A stretch of DNA of 6,396 bases from Clostridia bacterium (GTDB taxonomy: Bacteria; Bacillota; Clostridia; Oscillospirales; CAG-272). The notes beneath the pieces are model-generated. The model was not told the origin of the DNA and ran no database searches. It saw nothing but the letters and a program-made list of their open reading frames with translations. The position numbers and the translations under genes are program-made. The stretch lies in NCBI GenBank assembly GCA_017395715.1, contig JAFQNZ010000069.1, positions 1 to 6,396 of the forward strand. Direction: 5' to 3'. How positions within the stretch are numbered: position 1 is the stretch's first letter; every line of letters starts with the position of its first letter. This document shows positions 1 to 6,032 of the stretch, piece by piece.

Positions 1-1
1 A

Positions 2-169
2 GCAGGGGCGCTTGTGTGCGGCACGCCTATGATATGCACCGCCCTTCGGGACGGTAAGCAAAAGCCGCTTATCGTGGTGGCGGCGTCCGATATATCCGAC
101 GGGACGCGAAAAAAGCTGACGGATAAATGCTCGTACCCTACGGTGAACATTTTTTCGCAATCAATTTAA
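2..169 (+). CDS. L7Ae/L30e-family ribosomal or RNA-binding protein, 3' end only
   Basis: The reading frame is open from base 2 to the TAA at 167-169 and gives the last 55 residues of a protein whose start lies upstream of the window. The visible part includes AGALVCGTPMICTALRDGK, then a hydrophobic strand (PLIVVAASD), then a polar helix and TDKCSYPTVNIF. This pattern of a Gly-rich start, a buried beta strand ending in A-S-D, and a T-x-K-C segment is typical of the small bacterial L7Ae/L30e/S12e/Gadd45 family, whose members bind kink-turn RNA and are usually about 100 residues long. In Firmicutes such genes commonly sit in the nusA-ylxR-ylxQ-infB operon or near rpoC-rpsL. Neither neighbour is visible here, so I give no symbol. 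No terminator hairpin is seen between its stop and the ECF promoter 16 bases downstream, so read-through into the sigma gene is possible. The family call rests on recognition of the motif pattern by eye. Confidence 0.75.
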   Translation, partial: AGALVCGTPMICTALRDGKQKPLIVVAASDISDGTRKKLTDKCSYPTVNIFSQSI

Positions 170-185
170 ATTATCTCCTATTTTT

Positions 186-214
186 TGTAAGATTTGGTAG
201 GTAAATCCTGTCTA
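186..214 (+). promoter_or_regulatory. ECF-type promoter of cassette 1, variant -35
   Basis: A T-rich run is followed by TGTAAG (186-191), a 17-base spacer and TGTCTA (209-214). The same arrangement with identical spacing precedes the second sigma gene (TGTAAC at 3234, TGTCTA at 3257). AAC-containing -35 and GTC-containing -10 elements are the usual form of ECF sigma promoters, so autoregulation is likely (inference). Here the last base of the AAC core is G, which may weaken or redirect recognition. A transcript would start near 220-222. Confidence 0.6.
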
Positions 215-242
215 TATAGGTGAAGGGATCCCAAAACGAAAG

Positions 243-248
243 AGGTGA
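243..248 (+). promoter_or_regulatory. Ribosome binding site that fixes the start of sigma gene 1
   Basis: AGGTGA lies 7 bases before the ATG at 256. This favours 256 over the in-frame GTG at 220, which lies about where the transcript should begin and so lacks room for an upstream Shine-Dalgarno. It also favours 256 over the second ATG at 268. Confidence 0.65.
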
Positions 249-255
249 CTCGCGC

Positions 256-825
256 ATGAATGCACGCATGGATGACAACAAGATTATAGCGCTTTATTTT
301 GAACGCTCGGAGGATGCCATTGCAGAGAGCGAGAAAAAATACGGCAAATACTGTTATAAGATTGCCAAAAACATCCTCACCTCGCATGAAGACGTTGAAG
401 AATGCGTCAGCGACACTTGGCTCAAAGCGTGGGGTGTGATTCCCCCGCAGCGCCCGAAGAAGCTTTCGGCGTTTTTCGGCACGATCACGCGCAATCTGGC
501 GCTCAATCGTGTGGAATCTATCTTTGCCGAAAAGCGTGGCGGCGTGCTTTTGCCAATCCTTGACGAGCTTGCCGAGATCCTGCCTGCCGACGGCGGCGAA
601 GAGGAAACGGTGGATGCCATTGTGATGAAGGATGCCATCAATTCTTTCCTCGCTTCCCTTTCGCCCGAGGTGCGAAAGATCTTTTTGCAGCGCTATTGGT
701 ATTGCCGCTCGGTGAAAGAGATTGCGCGCGATTTTGGTCGCAGCGAAAACGACCTGTACGTGATCCTGCACCGTACCCGAAAGGATTTTAAGGCACACCT
801 TGACAAAAAGGGTGTTTACCTGTAG
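256..825 (+). CDS. ECF-type RNA polymerase sigma factor (cassette 1)
   Basis: The product of 189 residues is a two-domain sigma-70 family factor of ECF size. Sigma region 2 spans about residues 17-85, with the core YCYKIAKNILTSHEDVEECV and a following D-T-W-L-K-A-W that corresponds to the D-x-F-x-x-A-W helix binding the -10 element and core polymerase. A linker (DELAEILPADGGEEE) leads to region 4 at about 129-182, with IFLQRYWYC and a helix-turn-helix (KEIARDFGRSENDLYVILHR). By my hand alignment it is about 61% identical to the second sigma factor (3304-3873) with no gaps. The recognition helix differs from the usual E-S-N-V-R-V-L-L-H-R form of close relatives: it reads E-N-D-L-Y-V-I-L-H-R, so a basic residue expected at position 168 is Tyr. 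The gene sits 16 bases before its membrane partner, so the two are probably co-transcribed. The start is chosen from AGGTGA 7 bases upstream; a GTG at 220 would add 12 residues. What it controls beyond its own operon cannot be seen. Confidence 0.88.
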   Translation: MNARMDDNKIIALYFERSEDAIAESEKKYGKYCYKIAKNILTSHEDVEECVSDTWLKAWGVIPPQRPKKLSAFFGTITRNLALNRVESIFAEKRGGVLLPILDELAEILPADGGEEETVDAIVMKDAINSFLASLSPEVRKIFLQRYWYCRSVKEIARDFGRSENDLYVILHRTRKDFKAHLDKKGVYL

Positions 826-841
826 AGAATAGGAGGTTACC

Positions 842-2974
842 ATGAAAAACAAAAAACTGCTTGATAATTTTTCTCTCGTGGATGAAAAATATGTGGAAGA
901 AGCCGACCCCGACCGCAATCGAAAGAAAGCACCACTCTGGTGGAAACGATTTGCCTATATTGCCGTTGCTGCCTGTTTGATGCTTGTGATCGTTTTGCCG
1001 ATCATGTTTGGCGGTGGGCATGAGAGTGTGCCTGTGGCAACCGGTGCGAGTACGACCGCTGCGGCTGAAGGAACTCAGGCGATCGGAACCGTACCGAGCC
1101 ACTTGGCGCAGTACAAGGACAGTCCATACTACCCTTTGATTGAAAAATTAGATGCTTACTACCAAGAACAGAATCGCCATGACAATTGGGAAGGTGGGGA
1201 TGATGTCTTGGGAGGCGATGTGACCATGGGTTCCGTGATGACAAACGCTCTGCCCGATCCGGTTGTAACGGTACCGAGTGTTGGCGCACCTGATACACCC
1301 GATGACCCCGATTTGCCCCCCGATATCACCGACAACCAAGTCAAAGGTGTCAGCGAAGCCGATCGGATCAAGCGCACCGCTACGCATATTTTTTATTTGA
1401 GAAATCTCAGCAAGATCGAAGCCTATACGATCAAAGGGCTTGACTCTTCCTGCGTGGGCTCGTTCAGCTTTTCAAGCGCTGATTGCGAAGGATTTTATCT
1501 GCTTGACGGTGGAAAAAAGATTCTAATCGTGGCAAATTCCCACAATGACAGACTCGCACAAACCTTGCTGATTCTTCTTGACGTGAGTGATCCCACGCAA
1601 ATGAAGGAGATCAAGCGCGTGGCTGTGAGCGGTTACGTGTCCGACTCGCGCGTATCAGACGGCTCGATTCTTCTTTTTGCCGATTATTTGATATGGAATC
1701 AGCCGGATTAACACGATCCAGGCACTTATGTGCCGGTTGTGAAGGACGGAAACCAAGTGACGCCCCTGCCCTGCGATGATATTATCATGCCCGAATCGAT
1801 CTCGGGCGTGAGTTACGGTGTGATCTACTCCTTCGATGCCCAAACGCTTGAAGTGGAAGGCAGCAAAGCTTTTCTTTGCGGCATGGGTATGGTTTACGTT
1901 TCGCAAAACAACGTCTTTGTGGCGCGTAGCCAAACAAATTTTTACGAGCAGGCGGGCAGACGGTGTTACAATGCCGAAACCACAATTCGTTGTTTCCCTT
2001 ACGGAAAGGGCAGCTTGGAACAAAAAGGCGTGATCACGCTTGACGGTTACTTGAAAGATCAATACAGCATGGATGAAAAAGACGGTATTTTGCGCGTGGT
2101 AACGACGATTGATTGTTTGTCCTATCGGATTAAAAATGAGGATATTGATATAGACCAACCGATGGCGCCCGACACGACAATTCCCGTTCCCGACACGGTC
2201 ATTCCCGTTCCCGATACGGGATGGTATGACCCGCCGTTGAGCTCGGAAGAAGTGACAGCCGAGATTGCGCCTGTTCTGTCGAAAATGACAGTTGCCGTTA
2301 TGACAACGGAGGAGCCTTCTGAAGAGGCTGTTCCGTCATGGGATAATTATCTTGGTGCAAGTCTTTACTGCGTATCGCTTGACAGCTTTGAGGTTGTGGC
2401 GAGCGTGGAGCGTTTTGCTCCCGACGGCGAAACGGTGCGGTCGGTACGCTTTGACGGTAACTATGCTTACGTTTGCACCTCCGTTTCCTTTACCGATCCT
2501 GTGTTTTTCTTTAACCTTTCCGACCTTAACAATATCACCTATACCGACACCGGCGTGATCGAGGGATATTCTTCTTCGCTTGTGAACTTCGAAAACGGCA
2601 ATCTGCTTGGCATCGGTTATGCGAATACACAAAGCAGCTTGAAGATTGAGATTTGGCGCGAAGAGAACGGCAGCGTGATTTCGGTTGACAAGTACGTGGA
2701 AGGCGCATCGTTTGCAGAAGATTACAAAGCGTATTATATCGACCGCGAGAATCAATTGATTGGCATCGGTGTGTACGGTTTCAAAGATGGCAGTTGGACC
2801 TATCGCTATCTTCTCCTTCATTTTGACGGCGAAAAGCTTGTGAAGCTTGTGGATTTGAATGACAAACGTTTGGGTCCGCCCTACACCCACCGTGCCGTGT
2901 ATATCGACGGGTATTTGTATGTTTTCGGTCAGGAGCTTTTCAAGGTGGTTGAAGTGACGATCCCGAATGCGTGA
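842..2974 (+). pseudogene. Membrane-anchored beta-propeller anti-sigma/sensor, split by an in-frame TAA (cassette 1)
   Basis: One reading frame runs from the ATG at 842 (AGGAGG at 831-836) to the TGA at 2972-2974, broken only by TAA at 1709-1711, codon 290 of 711. The intact paralogue at 3893-5926 aligns across the break: PD-stop-HD here matches PDFHE there, so a single base change from a Tyr codon (TAC or TAT) could explain the stop. Visible parts are a cytoplasmic N-terminus (1-36) with LLDNFSLVDEKYVEEADPD; one membrane helix (about 37-57, AACLMLVIVLPI); a linker with HLAQYKDSPYYPLIEKLDAYY; then from about 165 the propeller entry motif NQVKGVSEADRIKRTATHIFYL, characteristic of the Beta_propel family (PF09826). 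Downstream of the stop the frame stays open for 421 codons, so the lesion is recent, selected, or a sequencing error. An internal GTG at 1730 has no convincing ribosome binding site. If translated only to the stop, the 289-residue product would keep the tail and membrane anchor but lose most of the sensor. The anti-sigma role is inferred from position and topology. Confidence 0.82.
2168..2220 (+). repeat. In-frame 21-base tandem repeat in the propeller loop of cassette 1
   Basis: Two 21-base units (2168-2188 and 2189-2209) differ by two bases and are followed by a partial third. They encode the seven-residue repeat PDTTIPV, PDTVIPV, PDTG inside a Pro/Thr-rich insertion between the two halves of the propeller. 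The paralogue has a Pro/Thr/Glu-rich insertion at the corresponding place but not this repeat, so the loop tolerates length change. Confidence 0.8.
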
Positions 2975-2996
2975 ATCAATCATACCCTTCATTCTG

Positions 2997-3019
2997 AAGC
3001 CCCCACATGGGGGCTTTTT
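2997..3019 (+). terminator. Rho-independent terminator of cassette 1
   Basis: An 8-bp stem AAGCCCCC/GGGGGCTT (2997-3004 with 3009-3016) encloses the loop ACAT and ends in a run of five T (3015-3019). It begins 22 bases after the stop of the split propeller gene and closes the first cassette. Confidence 0.9.
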
Positions 3020-3031
3020 GGCATACATTCT

Positions 3032-3186
3032 CGTGTCATCCTGAGCGAAGAAGGCGACCAAAGGAGGGCGCGCAAAGCGCGGGATCTACGATATTAAGAG
3101 CACAAACCCGCCCGAGATCCTGCCAGCGTTTACACTTGGCAGCCCTACGGGTTTCGATTACGCTTCGCTTCACTCAAGATGACACG
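3032..3186. repeat. Dispersed palindromic-ended intergenic element (MITE/REP-like)
   Basis: The ends are 19-base inverted repeats (3032-3050 and 3168-3186) with two mismatches, both G-U compatible in RNA; the core is TGTCATCCTGAGCGAAG on the left. Inside are further short hairpins, including CGCGC-AAA-GCGCG (around 3069-3081) and GGATCT...AGATCC. Ends of the CATCCTGAGC type are widespread in intergenic regions of Clostridia and other bacteria. An open frame across it (from 3007) reads like the low-complexity, Arg-rich false proteins such elements generate, so I do not call a gene. It separates the two cassettes and holds no promoter I can recognise. No target-site duplication was established. 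Confidence 0.7.
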
Positions 3187-3233
3187 GGCGGACGATGTGC
3201 AATTATGGTTTTTTCAATTTATTTTCTATTTTT

Positions 3234-3262
3234 TGTAACGTTTGGTATGATAATCCTGTCTA
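3234..3262 (+). promoter_or_regulatory. ECF-type promoter of cassette 2
   Basis: TGTAAC (3234-3239) and TGTCTA (3257-3262) are separated by 17 bases, preceded by a T-rich stretch. The elements match the usual AAC/GTC pattern of ECF promoters. The block from here to the sigma start is nearly the same as in cassette 1, which supports function. Autoregulation by the downstream sigma factor is inferred. Confidence 0.7.
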
Positions 3263-3290
3263 GATAGGTGAAGGGATCCCGAAAGAAAAG

Positions 3291-3296
3291 AGGTGA
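3291..3296 (+). promoter_or_regulatory. Ribosome binding site that fixes the start of sigma gene 2
   Basis: AGGTGA lies 7 bases before the ATG at 3304, exactly as in cassette 1, and is preferred over the in-frame GTG at 3268 that sits at the expected transcript start. Confidence 0.65.
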
Positions 3297-3303
3297 CTCG
3301 CGC

Positions 3304-3873
3304 ATGAATGCACGCATGGAAGATGACAAAATTTTGACATTGTACCGAAATCGGTCGGAAGACGCGATTCGGGAAAGCCGAAAAAAGTATGAAAATTACT
3401 GCTACAAAATTGCCAAAAGCATCCTTTCTTCGCACGAGGATGCCGAAGAATGCGTGAGCGATGCGTTTGTGAAAGCGTGGCAATCGATTCCGCCACATAG
3501 CCCGAAATCGCTTTCGGCGTATTTGGGTGCGATCACAAGAAACCTTGCCATCAACCGTCTGGAAGCTTCTCTCACTGCCAAAAGGAATGCCAAAATCTTA
3601 CCGGTCCTCGATGAGCTTGCCGAAATTCTACCCGCAACGGAAGGACAAGAAGAAATGGTGAATGAAATCCTGCTTCGGCAGGCACTCAATTCGTTTTTGG
3701 CGTCCCTTCCCTTACAGGCGCGGCGCATCTTTTTACAGCGCTATTGGTATTGCCAAAGCGCCAAGGAGATTGCCAAAGCGTTTGGCATGACCGAAAGCAA
3801 CGTGCGCGTGCTTCTTCACCGAACCCGAAATGATCTGAAACGCTTTCTTGAACAAGAAGGCATTCTTGTATGA
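3304..3873 (+). CDS. ECF-type RNA polymerase sigma factor (cassette 2)
   Basis: This 189-residue protein is the intact paralogue of the sigma factor at 256-825. Region 2 includes YCYKIAKSILSSHEDAEECV followed by SDAFVKAW. The linker DELAEILPA is shared with the first copy. Region 4 (about 129-182) includes IFLQRYWYC and a canonical helix-turn-helix, KEIAKAFGMTESNVRVLLHR, with the usual Asn-Val-Arg in the recognition helix. ECF factors consist of regions 2 and 4 alone and direct polymerase to specialised promoters, normally under control of a partner anti-sigma factor encoded next door. Here that partner is most likely the propeller protein starting 19 bases downstream. Upstream lies a well-formed TGTAAC/TGTCTA promoter, so positive autoregulation is likely. 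The start at 3304 is set by AGGTGA 7 bases upstream. No C-terminal extra domain is present. The inducing signal and regulon are unknown. Confidence 0.9.
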   Translation: MNARMEDDKILTLYRNRSEDAIRESRKKYENYCYKIAKSILSSHEDAEECVSDAFVKAWQSIPPHSPKSLSAYLGAITRNLAINRLEASLTAKRNAKILPVLDELAEILPATEGQEEMVNEILLRQALNSFLASLPLQARRIFLQRYWYCQSAKEIAKAFGMTESNVRVLLHRTRNDLKRFLEQEGILV

Positions 3874-3881
3874 TGAAAGAC

Positions 3882-3887
3882 AGGAGG
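3882..3887 (+). promoter_or_regulatory. Ribosome binding site that fixes the start of the cassette 2 propeller gene
   Basis: AGGAGG sits 5 bases before the ATG at 3893. The longer frame could begin at 3848 inside the sigma gene, but the protein starting at 3893 (MKDKKLFDAL) matches the start of the first copy (MKNKKLLDNF), which has the same signal at 831-836. Confidence 0.88.
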
Positions 3888-3892
3888 TTGCC

Positions 3893-5926
3893 ATGAAAGA
3901 CAAAAAACTATTCGATGCGCTTTCGTTTGTGGACGAGGGCTTTATTGAAGATGCAAATCCAGACAAGAACCAAAAGAAAATGCTGCTTTTTTGGAAACGC
4001 CTTGCGTATGTTGCCATTGCCGCCTGTTTGATGCTTGTGATCGTTTTGCCGATTCTGTTTATGGGAGAGGGCGCATTGCAGACGCCCGCTTTGTCGAGCA
4101 GTGAAAACCGAACGCAAGCGGTCGAAACCCCTCCGGGCCACTTAGCAGAGTACCAAGACAGCCCCTACTATCCTTTGATTGAACGGCTGGATGCTTATTA
4201 TAATAAAGGTTCGTCCGGTGCGGTGCAGAAGCCTTCCTCGGGTGGAAACGATCCGGCAGAAGCCACCGAGATTGTGGATTTTCCGCTGTTCCCCGATGAA
4301 ACCTGGACGCCGAGCTTTGCCTATGACTATTCGCCTGAAAAGCCGAAATTTCCCACCAATCTGTCGGAGGGTGTGACCGAATCGGATCATATCGCACATT
4401 CCGATACGCATGTTTTTCATCTTACTTTTTCGGAGTCTTTGGATGTATATTCTGCCAACGGTGCAGAATCCAAACTCGTCAGCTCGTTTAGCTTAGAGGG
4501 GACGCGTTACGGTGATATGCATCTCTTGAATGGCGGTAAGCAACTTCTGCTCATGGGAACCAACGATTCGAGGACTGTCACAGATCTTCTCTGTTTGGAC
4601 GTGAGTGATCCTGCCAACATGAAGGAGATCAAGCACATCACTGTGAGCGGTTGGCTTAGGAGCTCCTTCCAAAGTGACGATTCGGTTTTGATCTATACAA
4701 CGCACGGATTATCCCAAACTCCCGATTTTCACGAAATTGCCTCTTTCGTGCCAACTGTTACGGACGGCAATCAGGTAACTTACCTGCCTTGCGATCACAT
4801 TATTTTGCCCAAGTCGCTGACATATGCCGAGTACAGCGTGCTCTATTTGTTTGATGCCAAAACGCTTGCGTTTGAGGGTGGCAACGCCTTTTTGGGCGAA
4901 ACGATGGGCGAGTTTTACGTTTACAATGACCACGTGTTGGTGGCAACGACCGGCAATTTGATTACCAAAACAGAAGGCAGATACGATTTTAAGGGTTCAA
5001 CGACAATCCACTACTTCCCGTACGGAAACGGAAGCTTTGAACGCAAAGGCACGGTCACGATTGACGGATATTTGAATACGCTCTACAGCCTAGAAGAACA
5101 CAACGGCATTCTGCGCGTTGTCACGGCGGCGTATTATTTGGCGTACAAGGATTACCGCATACCGTCGACACCGCCGTTCACACCGCCCGAGACGGTGGAA
5201 ACCACGGCGGATCCCTTTGCCGAAGAGTCGCCCGAGATGGCGGCGGGCGAAGGGGTTGTGATGCTCGGCTGGACCGAGGAAGAGCTTCAGTATTATAACC
5301 GTGCGGACGAATACAGCGGTACCAATCTTTACTGCATATCACTCGAAAGCTTTGAGGTCGTGGCATCGCTGGAACGGTTTTCTGAAGACGGTCAGACGCC
5401 TCGATCGATATGGTTTGACGGCGACTTGATTCACGTAACCGTGGATGCTCCGTTTGCGAACCAAGTTCATACGATCGATCTTTCGGATCTTTCCAATATC
5501 ACCTACACAAGCGAGGCAGACGAGGAGCGATATTCCTACGCGCTCCGTTACGACGAGGATACGGTTTTGACGATCGGTTATCAAGAGGGATGGGTGATGA
5601 AGATCGGGCTTTGGCGCGAAACCGAAGACGGCTTAGTTTTACTCGATCAATATCTGAAAGAAAACGTAGAACTGGAAGATGAGTATCAGATCTACTATAT
5701 TGATTTTGACAAGAAGCTGTTTGGATTGTATTTTAGAGAGCATAGCAGCCGCGACGGCTTCGGACAAATGTATATTCTGTTCAGTTTTGAAAGCGGAAAG
5801 CTTGCGCGGATCGTCGAAGTGAATGAGGAATTTTTCGGTTGGGATTTCCGTGCCACGTATATCGACGGTTATGTGTATATTTTGGCAGAAGGGTATTTTA
5901 AAGTTGTGAAAGCAACCGAGTTCTAA
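3893..5926 (+). CDS. Membrane-anchored beta-propeller protein, probable anti-sigma factor and extracellular sensor (cassette 2)
   Basis: The product is 677 residues. Residues 1-36 form a charged cytoplasmic tail (LFDALSFVDEGFIEDANPD), the likely sigma-binding part. One membrane helix follows at about 37-57 (AYVAIAACLMLVIVLPILF), with K-R on its inner side, predicting the C-terminus outside. A variable linker with HLAEYQDSPYYPLIERLDAYY leads at about residue 160 to GVTESDHIAHSDTHVFHL, the entry motif of Beta_propel (PF09826) domains. Propeller-like strand repeats continue to the end, with blocks such as LLCLDVSDPANMKEIKHI and VLYLFDAKTLAFEGG. They are interrupted at about 422-475 by a Pro/Thr/Glu-rich insertion before NLYCISLESFEVVASLERF. 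No HxxxCxxC zinc anti-sigma motif is present, so this is not a classical ZAS protein. Adjacency to the ECF gene (19-base gap) and topology suggest it sequesters the sigma factor and senses an extracellular ligand; that role is inference, while the fold assignment rests on family motifs. It is followed by a terminator. Confidence 0.85.
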   Translation: MKDKKLFDALSFVDEGFIEDANPDKNQKKMLLFWKRLAYVAIAACLMLVIVLPILFMGEGALQTPALSSSENRTQAVETPPGHLAEYQDSPYYPLIERLDAYYNKGSSGAVQKPSSGGNDPAEATEIVDFPLFPDETWTPSFAYDYSPEKPKFPTNLSEGVTESDHIAHSDTHVFHLTFSESLDVYSANGAESKLVSSFSLEGTRYGDMHLLNGGKQLLLMGTNDSRTVTDLLCLDVSDPANMKEIKHITVSGWLRSSFQSDDSVLIYTTHGLSQTPDFHEIASFVPTVTDGNQVTYLPCDHIILPKSLTYAEYSVLYLFDAKTLAFEGGNAFLGETMGEFYVYNDHVLVATTGNLITKTEGRYDFKGSTTIHYFPYGNGSFERKGTVTIDGYLNTLYSLEEHNGILRVVTAAYYLAYKDYRIPSTPPFTPPETVETTADPFAEESPEMAAGEGVVMLGWTEEELQYYNRADEYSGTNLYCISLESFEVVASLERFSEDGQTPRSIWFDGDLIHVTVDAPFANQVHTIDLSDLSNITYTSEADEERYSYALRYDEDTVLTIGYQEGWVMKIGLWRETEDGLVLLDQYLKENVELEDEYQIYYIDFDKKLFGLYFREHSSRDGFGQMYILFSFESGKLARIVEVNEEFFGWDFRATYIDGYVYILAEGYFKVVKATEF

Positions 5927-5942
5927 TTGTTAAACTTGAAAA

Positions 5943-5971
5943 GCCCGAGGCATAAATGCCTCGGGTCTTTT
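5943..5971 (+). terminator. Rho-independent terminator of cassette 2
   Basis: A perfect 9-bp stem CCCGAGGCA/TGCCTCGGG (5944-5952 with 5957-5965), extendable by one G-U pair, encloses the loop TAAA and is followed by TCTTTT. It starts 16 bases after the stop of the propeller gene. Confidence 0.9.
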
Positions 5972-5992
5972 GATTTTCTTGCAAAATCCACC

Positions 5993-6021
5993 TTGACAAA
6001 CGGAAGAAGTTGTGGTATCAT
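5993..6021 (+). promoter_or_regulatory. Near-consensus vegetative (SigA-type) promoter reading into the repeat array
   Basis: TTGACA (5993-5998) is a perfect -35. After a 17-base spacer comes TATCAT (6016-6021), matching the -10 consensus at five of six positions. It lies just after the cassette 2 terminator and points into the tandem repeats, with transcription expected to begin near 6028. No ribosome binding site with a credible gene follows within the window, so the transcript would be non-coding here or serve a gene beyond the end. Confidence 0.7.
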
Positions 6022-6032
6022 ACTTTTGTTCT

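Noticed and set aside
178..918. Long open frame on the minus strand across sigma gene 1
   Set aside because: It is the antisense of a clear sigma factor gene; a similar antisense frame appears over sigma gene 2 (3226-3498) because the two genes are paralogous. No ribosome binding site or recognisable domain.
965..976. Possible lipoprotein cleavage site (VAAC and IAAC before the Cys in the membrane helix of both propeller proteins)
   Set aside because: Only about eight hydrophobic residues precede the Cys, the hydrophobic run continues after it, and a 36-residue polar tail comes first; a single-pass anchor fits better.
1709..1711. Recoding of the TAA as an amino acid
   Set aside because: TAA is not a known selenocysteine or pyrrolysine codon in bacteria, all other genes here end normally at TAA, TAG or TGA, and no recoding structure is evident.
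1730..2974. Separate gene starting at the GTG at 1730
   Set aside because: It is in the same frame as the 842 gene, continues the propeller domain without signal peptide or own start, and has no convincing Shine-Dalgarno; it is the distal part of the split gene.
3007..3267. Open frame of 86 codons between the cassettes
   Set aside because: It runs through the palindromic-ended element and into the ECF promoter; the Arg-rich peptide is the typical false product of such repeats.
3848..3892. Upstream ATG at 3848 as the start of the cassette 2 propeller protein
   Set aside because: It lies within the sigma gene without a good binding site, whereas the ATG at 3893 has AGGAGG and matches the start of the first copy.
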